Below, piece after piece: positions 1-11,014 of a DNA stretch of 64,000 nucleotides. How positions within the stretch are numbered: the first letter of the stretch is position 1; every line of letters begins with the position of its first letter. The stretch comes from Xanthomonas maliensis. GTDB taxonomy: Bacteria; Pseudomonadota; Gammaproteobacteria; Xanthomonadales; Xanthomonadaceae. The notes beneath the pieces were generated by a model, which saw only the letters and a list, made by a program, of their open reading frames with translations, made no database searches and was not told the DNA's origin. Where the stretch lies: NCBI RefSeq assembly GCF_009192945.1, contig NZ_NSET01000025.1, forward strand, positions 1 through 64,000. Reading direction: 5' to 3'. Made by a program: the position numbers and the translations under genes.

Positions 1-199
1 GCGGTGCATCCACCAGGGTGACCATGGTGGTGCGTTCCTTCTCCGCCGGAGCCTTCGGCGCCACGGCAGGGATCAGCAACAGCATCAATGCAGCAAGATG
101 CAATGCAATTACAAAAGCAATACCGATGATACGGGGCCAGCTCAGACCCTGGTTCCCGGCATCGTAGTCATGCCTGTGGACAACGAGTTGTTCCGTCAT
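1..199 (-). CDS. TonB-like energy transducer, N-terminal part (runs off window)
   Basis: Only the first 66 codons are inside the window. The start is the ATG at 199. The visible protein has a short cytoplasmic head of about 22 residues and one hydrophobic segment at about residues 24-46. A charged stretch (APKAPAEKERT) then leads into the sequence TTMVTLVDAP. This N-terminal anchor followed by a periplasmic Pro/Lys/Glu-rich linker is the layout of TonB proteins, which pass proton-motive force from ExbB/ExbD to outer-membrane receptors. The C-terminal TonB domain is outside the window, so the call rests on N-terminal architecture. It lies on the same strand as the TPR gene upstream, about 150 bp away, and could be co-transcribed with it. 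Confidence 0.6.
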   Translation of the reverse strand, partial: MTEQLVVHRHDYDAGNQGLSWPRIIGIAFVIALHLAALMLLLIPAVAPKAPAEKERTTMVTLVDAP

Positions 200-351
200 G
201 CGCCAATGGCTCTTTCAGTGGGGGCCCCGGACCAGGGTGCTGGTCCCCAGGATTTGGACGGCTTTGACACCGCAGGAACTCCCAAGCTTATACCAATCCC
301 GAGTCCTGTAACCACTAAAAACACAGGGATTTCGGGGGTTTATTTTCTTTT

Positions 352-1545
352 CTACTTCAGGTTGATGATCTTCTTGGCGTCTTCAGGCTTCTTGACACCC
401 TTGGCAAGCGCCTGCTGGGCCGCTTGCTTGGCTTCCGGGATGCGGCCTTCGGAATGCAGCACCTTGGCCAGGTTCAGATAGGTTTCGCCGTCCTTGGATA
501 GCGGCGCAGCCTTCTGCCAGTTCTCGATCGCCTTGGGGATGTCGTCGCTGTAGTAATAGGACTGCGCCAGTGCCAGGTAGGTCTGGTAGTCGGGCTTGAG
601 AATGCCCTTCTGCATGCCCTCGTTGATGACGGCAATGACGTCCTTTTCCTTGTTCTCGGTATTGGCGTAGATCGAGTAGAGCTGCTTGTACTCCTTCTCC
701 TCGGTCAACTGGCCGGAGGCGCGCAGCTTGTCCATCACCGCGGCAGCCTTGTCCATCTGGTCGGCCTGCATGTACATGCTGGCCAGGTTGAGCTGGGCCT
801 TCTTGTCGTTGGGCGACTTGGCCGCCAGCGCTTCGGCGGCGGCAACCGCCTCACCGGTCTGGCCGGCTTCGGCATAGGCGGCCATCAGCAACTGGTTCCA
901 GTTGTCCTTGGGCTCCGGCGAGGCCGCGATGGCCTGCTTGAGCACCGGAATGGCTTCCTGGTAGCGCTCGGCCTGGTACAGCGCCTGGCCCTTGAGGATC
1001 AGATCTTCCGGACGCTGCGACTTGGTCTCGGTGAGGTATTTGTCCAGCGTGGCCAGGCCTTCGGTCTTCTGGTCATCCTGCAACTGCAGCTGCGCCAACA
1101 TCAGCATCGACTGATAGTGGCCGTTGTTGTCCAGTGCGTTGAGGCTGATCGCCTGCTGCAGGTACTGCTTGGCAGCGGCGGTATCGTCCAGGTTGTAGGC
1201 GGCCTGGGCGGCCAGCTGGGCCGCCAGCGCCTTGTCGGCCTCGTTGGCCGAACCATTGGCGAGAATCTCGTCGGCCTGCGCGCGCACGCCCGCGTAATCC
1301 TCGCCCTTGTTGAAGGTGTCGATCAGTTTCTGCAGCTTGCTGCTGAGCTTGGAGGACGGCTTGATCTTGGGCGCTTCGCGCGTGGCCTGCGGGTACAACT
1401 GCTCGGCCTTGCCCTCCTTGGACTTGCGGCTGGCACGCTCGGACGAACGATCCGACTGCGCAACCGCATCGGTGATGACAGCCCCGCCCAGCGATGCAGC
1501 GATAAACAGGGACAACAAGGCTTGCTTGCGGTTAGGCAGTTTCAT
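352..1545 (-). CDS. Exported TPR-repeat protein
   Basis: The 397-residue protein starts with a Sec signal peptide (MKLPNRKQALLSLFIAASLG, cleavage probably after DAVA near residue 29). A basic Ser/Arg/Lys-rich linker follows, then tetratricopeptide-like helical repeats from about residue 75 to the end. The clearest repeats contain AERYQEAIPVLKQAI, YYSDDIPKAIENWQKAA and LHSEGRIPEAKQAAQQAL. TPR scaffolds mediate protein-protein contacts; no catalytic domain is present. It is most likely periplasmic. The neighbouring TonB-like gene suggests a link with TonB-dependent uptake, but that is inference. Its exact role is unknown. Confidence 0.8.
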   Translation of the reverse strand: MKLPNRKQALLSLFIAASLGGAVITDAVAQSDRSSERASRKSKEGKAEQLYPQATREAPKIKPSSKLSSKLQKLIDTFNKGEDYAGVRAQADEILANGSANEADKALAAQLAAQAAYNLDDTAAAKQYLQQAISLNALDNNGHYQSMLMLAQLQLQDDQKTEGLATLDKYLTETKSQRPEDLILKGQALYQAERYQEAIPVLKQAIAASPEPKDNWNQLLMAAYAEAGQTGEAVAAAEALAAKSPNDKKAQLNLASMYMQADQMDKAAAVMDKLRASGQLTEEKEYKQLYSIYANTENKEKDVIAVINEGMQKGILKPDYQTYLALAQSYYYSDDIPKAIENWQKAAPLSKDGETYLNLAKVLHSEGRIPEAKQAAQQALAKGVKKPEDAKKIINLK

Positions 1546-1696
1546 GATTCACCTCGGACGAGCCGCCGCCAGGCGGTACGAAAAGCGGAATGGACGCTGT
1601 ACGAAAATTCTGAGCCGGCAAACTTAGCAGAAAGTCGCAGTTCCAGAAAACGGTTTCCATGCTGTGCTGCGGCAAAGCCGCGCGCATTCGACGGCC

Positions 1697-2509
1697 TCAA
1701 CCGCACTTGGGAACGCGCCCTGCCTGCCTGGCCTGCTGATACACCGGCGCGAGCGTGCCGACGTCGGCCTGCAGTTCGCGGATACGGTTGGCCGGATCGG
1801 GATGGGTGGACAGCCATTGCGGCTGGCGCGCACCGCCGGCGGCCATCATGTTCTGCCACAGGTTGACCGCTTGTGCGGGATCGAAGCCGGCCTGTGCCAT
1901 CAATCGCTGGCCGACGATGTCCGCTTCGCTTTCCTGGGTCCGCGAGCCCGGCAGCAGGAATACCGTCTGCGCAGTCATTCCGCCAACCTGATTGACTGCG
2001 CTGGCGGCGGTATTGCCGTAGGCGGCACCCGCCAGCGCGCCGATGATGCCCAGTCCGGTCTGCGCACCCAACTGACGCGTGATGCGTTCTTCGTGGTGGC
2101 GCGAGATCACATGGCCGATCTCGTGGCCAAGCACGGCCGCCAGCTGATCCTGATTCTTGGCGACAGTGAAGATGCCGGTGTTGACGCCGACCTTGCCCCC
2201 CGGCAGGGCGAAGGCGTTGGCTTCGTTGTCGACGAACACGGCGGTTTCCCAGCGGGTCTGCCGCCACTGTGGCGGTAACTGCGCGACCAGCGCATTGACC
2301 ACGCATTGCACATAGGCGTTCTGCTTGGCGTCGGTACTGACCTTTTCCTTGGCCTTGGTTTCGGCAAAGGACTGCGCACCCAATTGGTCGAGCTGCTGTT
2401 GCGAAACGCCACCGACGACCTGTCGTCGGCCAGTTGGCGATGTGGTCGTCGCACAGGCAGCCAAGGCCAGCGAAGCGACGATCACGATCAAGGTCTTTCT
2501 GGTTTTCAT
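1697..2509 (-). CDS. M48-family zinc metalloprotease lipoprotein
   Basis: A 270-residue protein. The ATG at 2509 was chosen because it gives a proper lipoprotein signal peptide (lipobox LAAC, Cys19) and follows a GGGGGA ribosome site. An in-frame start further upstream would bury the signal. The zinc motif HEIGH lies at about residues 129-133, and a downstream ESEAD segment near residue 193 supplies the third ligand. It resembles LoiP/YcaL-type outer-membrane peptidases of the HtpX/Ste24 superfamily and lacks the TPR tail of BepA. Expected role: turnover of misassembled outer-membrane proteins. It is in the same direction as the CPBP protease gene and gyrB. Confidence 0.9.
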   Translation of the reverse strand: MKTRKTLIVIVASLALAACATTTSPTGRRQVVGGVSQQQLDQLGAQSFAETKAKEKVSTDAKQNAYVQCVVNALVAQLPPQWRQTRWETAVFVDNEANAFALPGGKVGVNTGIFTVAKNQDQLAAVLGHEIGHVISRHHEERITRQLGAQTGLGIIGALAGAAYGNTAASAVNQVGGMTAQTVFLLPGSRTQESEADIVGQRLMAQAGFDPAQAVNLWQNMMAAGGARQPQWLSTHPDPANRIRELQADVGTLAPVYQQARQAGRVPKCG

Positions 2510-2570
2510 GCGGTCCCCCGAGTCCGGACGCGCATTTTGGCAGGCTCGTCTTAACTTTTCGTCAAACTCG

Positions 2571-3416
2571 CTAACCGAGACCAAAGAAGTACAGGGCCGC
2601 CAGCGCCGTGGCATTGTTGATGCCATGGGCGGCAATCGGTGCCCACAAGGTGCCAGTGCGCCAATACAGCCAGGCGAACGCTGCACCCATGGCGCCGTAG
2701 ATCAACCACAGCTGGACGATGGCGGCCGGTCCATTGCCGCTGATCCCTGGCACTTCATGGATCAAGGCGAACAGTGCGCTGCTCAGGACAATGCCGAGCC
2801 AGGGCCGGCCCGCGGCCAGCAGGCGTCCGAACAGCACGCGACGGAACAACAGTTCCTCGTAGGCCGGGGCGATCGCCACCGCGAAGACCAGCAAGGCCAG
2901 CGGCCATTGACGGATAGCCTCCTCCATCAACGGCAGGTTGGTCGGGACCGGTTTGATCCCGAGGGCCGACGCCACCACGCTGACCAGATTACTGAGCACG
3001 AACACCGCGACCGCCACCAACGCGGTCCACCCCCAGGTCCGGCCGCGCCGCACGGCGGCCCGGCTGTGTGCGCGTTCGGCAGGGCTGGCACGGCGGCGCC
3101 AGAGATAGAGCAGGATGGCTGGTGTGGCCGTGCTCACCAACGCGGTGGCCAGTTGTGCCAACACGCCGGGCTGGCCCACGGCGGCAATCACCTCGGCCGG
3201 GGTCGGTGTGCCGCCCTGCGCGCGTAGCGCCTGCATCTGGACAATACCGCGCACGAACCCCCACAGCGCGACCCCGGCTACGCTCAGAAACAGCAGCAGG
3301 CCGACTGCAATCAACACATCGATCGCGAAACCCAGCAGGACTGGACCCAGCGGGGCAGGGACTGTCTGCGTCGGGCTCGACGGAGTAGCCGGGGACGGCA
3401 GGGAATCTGTTTGCAT
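2571..3416 (-). CDS. CPBP-family intramembrane metalloprotease
   Basis: A 281-residue multi-pass membrane protein. The start at 3416 has a good AGGA ribosome site, while a longer in-frame start would add unlikely residues. After a Pro/Ser-rich cytoplasmic head there are about six hydrophobic segments. The family signature EELLFRR (about residues 187-193) and a His-Glu pair near residue 220 (FALIHE) match the glutamate and histidine metal ligands of the CPBP/Rce1 (Abi) family. Substrates are unknown. Such proteins process prenylated or secreted peptides, or act in bacteriocin immunity. It starts 61 bp downstream of gyrB on the same strand, so co-transcription is possible. Confidence 0.88.
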   Translation of the reverse strand: MQTDSLPSPATPSSPTQTVPAPLGPVLLGFAIDVLIAVGLLLFLSVAGVALWGFVRGIVQMQALRAQGGTPTPAEVIAAVGQPGVLAQLATALVSTATPAILLYLWRRRASPAERAHSRAAVRRGRTWGWTALVAVAVFVLSNLVSVVASALGIKPVPTNLPLMEEAIRQWPLALLVFAVAIAPAYEELLFRRVLFGRLLAAGRPWLGIVLSSALFALIHEVPGISGNGPAAIVQLWLIYGAMGAAFAWLYWRTGTLWAPIAAHGINNATALAALYFFGLG

Positions 3417-3477
3417 CGTCGTCCTGCGATAGACGCCTACCGGCGCGCCCGTGGGCAGCACCGGCCCGGCAAAGGAC

Positions 3478-6003
<2,526 letters not shown>

Positions 6004-6039
6004 TTATACCAGTCGGCCCCTTGGCGCCGGGGACTGGTC

Positions 6040-7137
6040 TCAAGGCGCGGCAATGATGGTTCCATGTTCCACGTGGAACCGGCACAGACTGCTCTCGGCC
6101 GTTGCCAGGCCCGGGGGGAGCTCAGTGGCTGTGATCAGCACCTGGGCCGGGACTGACTGCAGGCGCTGGATCACGCGGGCTTGATGATGACGGTCCAGTT
6201 CCGACCCCAGGTCATCGAGCGCGATCACCGGCCACTCGCCACGCTCCAGCGCAAAATCCTCGGCTTGTGCCAACAGGCAGGCGAGAGCGGTCAGCTTTGC
6301 CTGACCGCGGGAGAGCGCCTCGCGTCCAGGCACGTGTGCAAATGAAGGCTGCCAGTCGCCTCGGTGGGGCCCTTGGGTGGTGTAGCCCGCCTGGCGATCG
6401 CGTTCGCGCGCCACCAAGAGTGCGTCGGCGAGCGACACCTCCTGGCGCTTCCAGCCAGGCGAGAAGTGCAGCCCATCGATTCCCAACGACGGTGCCAAGC
6501 CGTCGGCGACGGGCAGCAGCAGCCGTTGTAGGCGATCCAGGTATCCCAACCGTCGTGAGGTCAACAGTTCGCCCGATTCGGCGAGCTCCTGATCCCACGC
6601 GTCCAACAACCGGGAGGCCGCGCCCTGCTTTAGCAAGGCATTGCGCTGCTTCAGGGCGCGCGCATAACGCCTCCAGAGCCCCAAAAAGTCAGGTTCCACG
6701 TGGAACAAGCCCCAATCCATGAAACGACGGCGTGGCTCACCACCGCCGCTGATCAAAACATGGCTGCCGGGCTCGAACGTCACCACTGCTAGCGCGGCGC
6801 ATAGCGTGCCAAGCTGCGCCACATCTTCGCCGTCTAGACGGCCAGTCCAGGTGTGGCCGCTATGGCGTAAGCCGCCCCGGCGGCGCCGCTCGGATCCATC
6901 GAGCGTACGCTCTTGCCATTCGACAAAGACGTCCAGCGCATCAGCCCCTTGCTGGACCAGCCCATCTCGCACGCGGCCGCGAAAGCTCCGACCGTAGGCC
7001 ATCACATGCAGGGCTTCCAGGACACTCGTCTTACCGGCACCGTTATCGCCAGTGAGCAGGTTGAGACCCGGAGAGGGATGAAGTTCCACCGCTGCGAATC
7101 GACGAAGGCGATGCAGGGACAAGCGCACAACATGCAT
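6040..7137 (-). CDS. recF: DNA replication and repair protein RecF
   Basis: A 365-residue SMC-like ATPase that binds single-strand gaps and promotes RecA loading with RecO and RecR. The Walker A motif GDNGAGKTS is at residues 30-38, the signature-like segment LSRGQAKLTALACLLAQAE lies near residue 285, and Walker B is VIALDDLGSELD. The start is the ATG at 7137 (MHVVRLSLHRLRRF), which begins the domain properly. Two parS palindromes lie inside the reading frame and are read as Phe-His-Val-Glu: about residues 144-148, within the conserved DWGLFHVEP motif, and about residues 353-357 near the C-terminus. The upstream gap to dnaN is unusually long, so recF may have its own promoter. Confidence 0.97.
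   Translation of the reverse strand: MHVVRLSLHRLRRFAAVELHPSPGLNLLTGDNGAGKTSVLEALHVMAYGRSFRGRVRDGLVQQGADALDVFVEWQERTLDGSERRRRGGLRHSGHTWTGRLDGEDVAQLGTLCAALAVVTFEPGSHVLISGGGEPRRRFMDWGLFHVEPDFLGLWRRYARALKQRNALLKQGAASRLLDAWDQELAESGELLTSRRLGYLDRLQRLLLPVADGLAPSLGIDGLHFSPGWKRQEVSLADALLVARERDRQAGYTTQGPHRGDWQPSFAHVPGREALSRGQAKLTALACLLAQAEDFALERGEWPVIALDDLGSELDRHHQARVIQRLQSVPAQVLITATELPPGLATAESSLCRFHVEHGTIIAAP
6065..6080. promoter_or_regulatory. parS: parS site (ParB binding), inside 3' end of recF
   Basis: The 16-bp sequence TGTTCCACGTGGAACC contains the perfect 14-bp palindrome GTTCCACGTGGAAC, the ParB recognition site known from Pseudomonas-type chromosomes. It lies in the recF coding sequence near the C-terminus and is read in frame as Phe-His-Val-Glu. 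It is one of three identical cores within 1.8 kb beside oriC, as expected for a chromosome-segregation centromere. No parA/parB genes are in this window. Confidence 0.93.
6692..6707. promoter_or_regulatory. parS: parS site (ParB binding), inside recF
   Basis: The perfect palindrome GTTCCACGTGGAAC at 6693-6706 matches the cores at 6066-6079 and 7866-7879. It lies in the middle of recF, where it encodes Phe-His-Val-Glu of the conserved motif following DWGL, so the segregation site doubles as coding sequence. Confidence 0.93.
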
Positions 7138-7830
7138 GAAGACTCTGCTCTGAGCGGGCCAGATAGCGCGGCCGATGAAAGGATACGTGATGAGGCCGAT
7201 CACCGGCGAGCAGAGTCACCGGTGCACGTGTTGGGGGTAAGTTGTGGGTAACTTCCGCAACCCGGCCCGGATCGGGTCTTGTCCACAACAAAGACACACC
7301 TTCAGCGATCTGCACGCACAGGGTTTCGCGCATCAAAAAACTATCTATATCACCCGCTTAGATATGTTTTCCGTGAAATCTGACACTACCAGCACCACAA
7401 AGCCTTTAATAAGTTTCTAGATTTAAAGCAAAAAGGCATGTGCATAACTCCAGAGCAGCCGCAACAGCCGCGACGCACGTCGATGCGGGCGGCGGGTGAG
7501 CACGGAAGGCTGATCCGTGTTGACCGTGCCCGGACGCCTCTTCGAACATCATGGCGGGTCACCGGACACTGCCTGCCTGCACGAGGCTTGACCGATTGCA
7601 CGCTCGACGCACAGACCTGTGGGCGCGAAGAGCCATTCGACAAGCGCAGACACTCGCCACTGCGGAGATCTTTGCTGGCTGTCCGCCCAGTAGCGCTCAG
7701 AACACCTAGCCGATGCGCTCTATCTGGCTCGGGGAAAGTCTTTGCAAGCATTGCCACGCATCGGAAGCGGACTCTAGAACCATGACGCTTTTGCCGCGGT
7801 TACATGACGTTCTCTGAATCGAGACACGCA
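7138..7830. other. Long recF-dnaN spacer with AT-rich patch and DnaA-box-like sites
   Basis: About 690 bp without a supported gene; the short open frames here lack coding character. Near recF there are two near-matches to the DnaA box TTATCCACA: TTGTCCACA at 7279-7287 (+), and TTACCCACA read on the minus strand at 7243-7251. Next to them, about 7330-7440 is distinctly AT-rich for this chromosome (for example CTATCTATATCACC and TTAATAAGTTTCTAGATTTAAAG). The segment may hold the recF promoter, DnaA-dependent control or auxiliary origin sequence. A hairpin terminator and a parS site close it on the dnaN side. Confidence 0.6.
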
Positions 7831-7868
7831 AACACAAACGCCCAGCACTGGGGCTGGGCGTTTGTGTT
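7831..7868 (-). terminator. Strong hairpin terminator after dnaN
   Basis: Near-perfect inverted repeat with arms AACACAAACGCCCAGC (7831-7846) and GCTGGGCGTTTGTGTT (7853-7868) and a 6-base loop. It begins just past the dnaN stop codon. Read in the dnaN direction, the stem ends in a T-rich run (TTTGTGTT), giving a Rho-independent terminator; the symmetry would also work from the other side. The last 3 bp of the stem are the first bases of the parS site. It separates dnaN transcription from recF. Confidence 0.85.
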
Positions 7869-7880
7869 CCACGTGGAACC
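7865..7880. promoter_or_regulatory. parS: parS site (ParB binding) between dnaN stop and its terminator
   Basis: TGTTCCACGTGGAACC with the perfect core GTTCCACGTGGAAC at 7866-7879. It sits only 6 bp beyond the dnaN stop codon and overlaps the foot of the terminator hairpin at 7831-7868. It is the third identical core in this origin-proximal cluster and the only one outside coding sequence. Confidence 0.93.
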
Positions 7881-7885
7881 GAGCG

Positions 7886-8986
7886 TCAGAGACGCAGTGG
7901 CATCACGACGTGGCGGGATTTCTCACTACTGGCTTCACGGACCAAGGCAGAGGAATTCGCATCGCGCAGCTGGATCACCACGTGCTCATCGCGCAATGCG
8001 GACAACGCATCTAGCAGGTAGTTCACGTTGAAGCCGATCGCCAGGTCATCCACCTTGGTATCAGCCTCGATCTCTTCCTGCGCCTCTTCCTGCTCCGGGT
8101 TGTGCGCGCTGATCTTCAACTGCCCGGGAGACACCTCCACGCGCACGCCACGGTACTTTTCGTTCGACAGGATTGCGGCGCGCTGCAGCGACGCGCGTAA
8201 TGCCTCACGATCCACCCGCACTTCTCGGTCCGCACCGATCGGAATCACTGCCTCGTAATCGGGGAAACGTCCATCGATCAGCTTGGAGGTGAAGGTCACA
8301 TCGCCGCGCTTGACGCGAATATGGCTGCGGCCGACTTCCAGCTCGACTTCGCGATCGGCGCCTTCGAGCAGGCGCTGCAATTCGGTCACACCCTTGCGAG
8401 GCACGATGATCTGCCGCCTGGCGCCGCCATCTTTTTCAAGCTCGGTCTCGCACAGCGCCAGGCGATGCCCATCGGTGGCGACGCAGCGGAGCAAGCCATC
8501 GCGCAGATCGAACAACAAGCCATTGAGGTAATACCGCACGTCCTGCTGCGCCATCGCAAATGCGGTGCGTTCGATCAGCTCCTTCAAACCGGCTTCGGGG
8601 ACGGCGACGCGTTCGGTCGCCTCGACCTCGTCCACCGACGGGAAGTCGTTGGCAGGTAACGTCGCCAGGGTGAAGCGGCTACGTCCGGCCTGCACGGTCA
8701 CCTTTTCCCCGGTTTGCGAGATGGTGACCCGGCTACCGTCCGGCAGCGCCCGCAGGATGTCGAACAGCTTGCGGGCCGGAATCGTGGTCTCGCCGTCCTG
8801 TGCGTCCTCGACCTGGGTGCGAGAAATCATCTCCACTTCCAGGTCGGTACCGGTCAGCGACAGCTGTCCGTTGTTCACCTGCACCAACAAGTTCGCCAAG
8901 ACGGGCAATGTCTGACGCCGTTCGACCACGTTGACCACCTGGGCCAACGGCTTGAGGAAGGCTTCGCGCTGCAGTGTGAAACGCAT
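7886..8986 (-). CDS. dnaN: DNA polymerase III beta sliding clamp
   Basis: The ring-shaped processivity factor that tethers DNA polymerase III to DNA. At 366 residues it has exactly the family length and three clamp domains. Recognisable segments are MRFTLQREAFLKPLAQVVNV at the start, the NLLVQV strand of domain 1, RYYLNGLLFDLRDG in domain 2, and the ending HVVMPLRL, which matches the conserved C-terminal MPxRL that lines the partner-binding pocket. The start is the ATG at 8986. It lies immediately downstream of oriC on the same strand as dnaA and is followed by a strong terminator. Confidence 0.98.
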   Translation of the reverse strand: MRFTLQREAFLKPLAQVVNVVERRQTLPVLANLLVQVNNGQLSLTGTDLEVEMISRTQVEDAQDGETTIPARKLFDILRALPDGSRVTISQTGEKVTVQAGRSRFTLATLPANDFPSVDEVEATERVAVPEAGLKELIERTAFAMAQQDVRYYLNGLLFDLRDGLLRCVATDGHRLALCETELEKDGGARRQIIVPRKGVTELQRLLEGADREVELEVGRSHIRVKRGDVTFTSKLIDGRFPDYEAVIPIGADREVRVDREALRASLQRAAILSNEKYRGVRVEVSPGQLKISAHNPEQEEAQEEIEADTKVDDLAIGFNVNYLLDALSALRDEHVVIQLRDANSSALVREASSEKSRHVVMPLRL

Positions 8987-9261
8987 GTGGTTCCGTGCCC
9001 CTATGCTTTTAAAGATGTGGAATAAATCAAAAGCTTGGTGGTGATGGTAGGGCCGTTTTCAGCGGACAACCACTATAACCAATTGATTACCAAGCGTTTT
9101 CTTGACGACAAAGGCTTGGGATGACTACCCCTGGAGCGGTGGGGAAAGCTGTGGATAGATTTCCACCCTGCGCCAGCTGCGTGTTTATCCACAGATTCTC
9201 CCGCATTTGGCCCCAACAACTCCACGCTTTTTTCCAACGGACGTCGTTTGCTGCCGTCCGC
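8987..9261. other. oriC: Chromosomal replication origin oriC (dnaA-dnaN intergenic region)
   Basis: A 275-bp gene-free stretch between dnaA and dnaN. I recall that an almost identical-length dnaA/dnaN interval (273 bp, few DnaA boxes and many short AT clusters) was shown to be the minimal oriC of X. campestris pv. campestris. Visible here are a perfect DnaA box TTATCCACA at 9185-9193 (+), a one-mismatch box CTATCCACA read on the minus strand at 9150-9158, and a weaker TATTCCACA read on the minus strand at 9016-9024. AT-rich clusters (CTTTTAAAG, AATAAATCAAAA, CTATAACCAATTGATTACC) lie on the dnaN side and would serve as the unwinding element. The dnaN promoter must also lie here. Confidence 0.9.
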
Positions 9262-10596
9262 TTACTCGCTGAGCTTGCGAATCAGCTTTTCCCAGTCCTC
9301 GCGCAGCTTGCCGTCGGTCTCCATCAGCGTGCGGATCTGCCGGCAGGCGTGCAGCACGGTGGTGTGGTCGCGGCCGGCAAAGGCATCGCCAATCTCCGGC
9401 AGGCTGTGCTCGGTCAGCTCCTTGGCCAGCGCCATCGCCACCTGCCGCGGCCGCGCCAGCGAACGCGTGCGGCGCTTGGACAGCAGGTCCTTCATCTGCA
9501 AGCCGTAGTAGTCGGCGACGGTCTTCTGGATGTTCGGGATCCCGATCGCCTGTTGCTGGGCACGCAGCAGGTCGCGCAGCGTCTCCTGGGCGAATTCCAC
9601 GGTGATGGCGCGGCCGGTGAAGTTGGCGCGTGCCACCAGCGTGTTGAGCGCGCCTTCCAGGTCGCGCACGTTGGAGCGCATCTTCTTGGCGATCAAAAAG
9701 GCGACGTCGTCGGGAATCTCCGCGCCGCGCTCGCGTGCCTTGGCCAGCACGATCGCCGCGCGGGTCTCGAAGTCCGGCGGGTCGATCGCCACCGACAGGC
9801 CCCAGGCCAGGCGCGATTTCAGCCGCGGTTCCAGCCCCTCGACTTCGCGCGGATAACGGTCGCAGGTCAGGATGATCTGCTGGCGGCCGTCGAACAGCGC
9901 GTTGAAGGTATGGAAAAACTCTTCCTGCGTGCGGTCCTTGCCGGCGAAGAACTGGATGTCGTCGATCAGCAGCGCATCGATCTGCTGGAACTGGCGTTTG
10001 AACTGGTCCATCGCCTTGTCCTGCAGCGCCCGGATCATCGCGCTGAAGAACTGCTCCGAGCGCAGGTACATGACCTTGGCGGCCGGATTGGCCTGGCGCA
10101 ACGCATTGCCGGCGGCGAACATCAGATGGGTTTTACCCAGACCGGTGCTCCCGTACAGCAACAGCGGGTTGTGCGCGCGGTCGCCGGGCTTCTGTGCCGC
10201 CTGGATGGCGGCGGCCAGGCCGAGCTGGTTGCTGCGGCCCTCGACGAAGTTGGCGAAGGTGTAATGCGAATCCAGGTTGCCGGCGAATGGGACCATCGGC
10301 GCGGCCGTGGCCGGCGCGCTGACGGGCGCCGCGGCAGCGGCTGGCGCAGGTTCGGGCGCCCGCGGGCGCGAGCCGACCGCCAACACCACATCACCGGACC
10401 CGGCGAAATAGGACAGCAGTTCGCGGATGCGCGGCAGGTAGCGCTCGCGCACCTGCTCGACGATGAAGGCGTTGGGCGCGTACAGCACGACGGTGTCGCC
10501 GCGATCCTCGGCCTGCAGGGGTTTCAACCAGGTGTGGACGTCCTCGGGCGGGAATTCGGCTTCGAGACGTTCCAGACAGCGGGGCCAAGCATCCAT
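9262..10596 (-). CDS. dnaA: Chromosomal replication initiator DnaA
   Basis: The AAA+ ATPase that binds DnaA boxes and opens oriC. It has 444 residues from the ATG at 10596; an adjacent TTG at 10599 could add one residue. The order is an N-terminal helicase-interaction domain (about 1-70), an Ala/Pro-rich linker (about 78-103), then the AAA+ core. The core has Walker [10 protein letters not shown] (residues 149-157), Walker [10 protein letters not shown] and the sensor region SRLAWGLSV. The C-terminal DNA-binding domain carries the DnaA signature [14 protein letters not shown]. DnaA-box-like sites in oriC and in the rpmH-side leader suggest the usual autoregulation. Confidence 0.98.
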   Translation of the reverse strand: MDAWPRCLERLEAEFPPEDVHTWLKPLQAEDRGDTVVLYAPNAFIVEQVRERYLPRIRELLSYFAGSGDVVLAVGSRPRAPEPAPAAAAAPVSAPATAAPMVPFAGNLDSHYTFANFVEGRSNQLGLAAAIQAAQKPGDRAHNPLLLYGSTGLGKTHLMFAAGNALRQANPAAKVMYLRSEQFFSAMIRALQDKAMDQFKRQFQQIDALLIDDIQFFAGKDRTQEEFFHTFNALFDGRQQIILTCDRYPREVEGLEPRLKSRLAWGLSVAIDPPDFETRAAIVLAKARERGAEIPDDVAFLIAKKMRSNVRDLEGALNTLVARANFTGRAITVEFAQETLRDLLRAQQQAIGIPNIQKTVADYYGLQMKDLLSKRRTRSLARPRQVAMALAKELTEHSLPEIGDAFAGRDHTTVLHACRQIRTLMETDGKLREDWEKLIRKLSE

Positions 10597-10709
10597 CAAA
10601 GTGTGATCATCTGTTGCTGGCTGCGGCGCGCAGGAAAGCGCCGTGCACGCAGCCCGGTCGTGAAAAGAGGATGGACCAGACTAGCATCGAGGGGCGATTT
10701 TTCCCAGGG

Positions 10710-10730
10710 TTATTCACAGGTCCATCCACA
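10710..10730 (+). promoter_or_regulatory. DnaA-box-like sites in the dnaA-rpmH divergent leader
   Basis: TTATTCACA at 10710-10718 differs from the consensus DnaA box TTATCCACA by one base. CCATCCACA at 10722-10730 differs by two. Both lie upstream of dnaA and about 40 bp from the rpmH promoter, a plausible place for DnaA autoregulation. Confidence 0.5.
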
Positions 10731-10769
10731 GCCCGTGCGGACCGTCACGTCGCAAACGCGTGTCGGCAG

Positions 10770-10799
10770 TTGACCGGCGCACCAGACCTGCACTAGAAT
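10770..10799 (+). promoter_or_regulatory. Sigma-70-type promoter of rpmH
   Basis: TTGACC (10770-10775) and TAGAAT (10794-10799) separated by 18 bp match the -35 and -10 hexamers of a housekeeping promoter, 37 bp before the rpmH start codon. It would drive rpmH-rnpA-yidC. Confidence 0.7.
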
Positions 10800-10835
10800 T
10801 TCCGGTTCACCGTCTTCATTCATGCAGAGGGCCCC

Positions 10836-10976
10836 ATGGCCACCAAGCGTACGTACCAACCCAGCAATCTCAAGCGCGCACGCGACCATGGCTTCCGCGC
10901 CCGTATGGCGACTGCCGATGGCCGCAAGATCCTGGCGCGCCGTCGCGCGAAGGGCCGCAAGCGCCTGAGCGCTTGA
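10836..10976 (+). CDS. rpmH: 50S ribosomal protein L34
   Basis: A 46-residue, strongly basic ribosomal protein. It begins [20 protein letters not shown] and ends in [12 protein letters not shown], matching the L34 family over its full length. It binds 23S rRNA in the large subunit. It is preceded by an AGAGG ribosome site and a good promoter, and followed 38 bp later by rnpA, the near-universal rpmH-rnpA-yidC order at bacterial origins. Confidence 0.98.
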   Translation: MATKRTYQPSNLKRARDHGFRARMATADGRKILARRRAKGRKRLSA

Positions 10977-11014
10977 TTGCCGCGCCGCTCTCCGCGGCCG
11001 AGGCAGTCCCCATC

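Noticed and set aside
7386-7785. Overlapping open frames on both strands in the recF-dnaN spacer
   Set aside because: No ribosome site, no family resemblance, Cys/Arg-rich translations on both strands; treated as non-coding.
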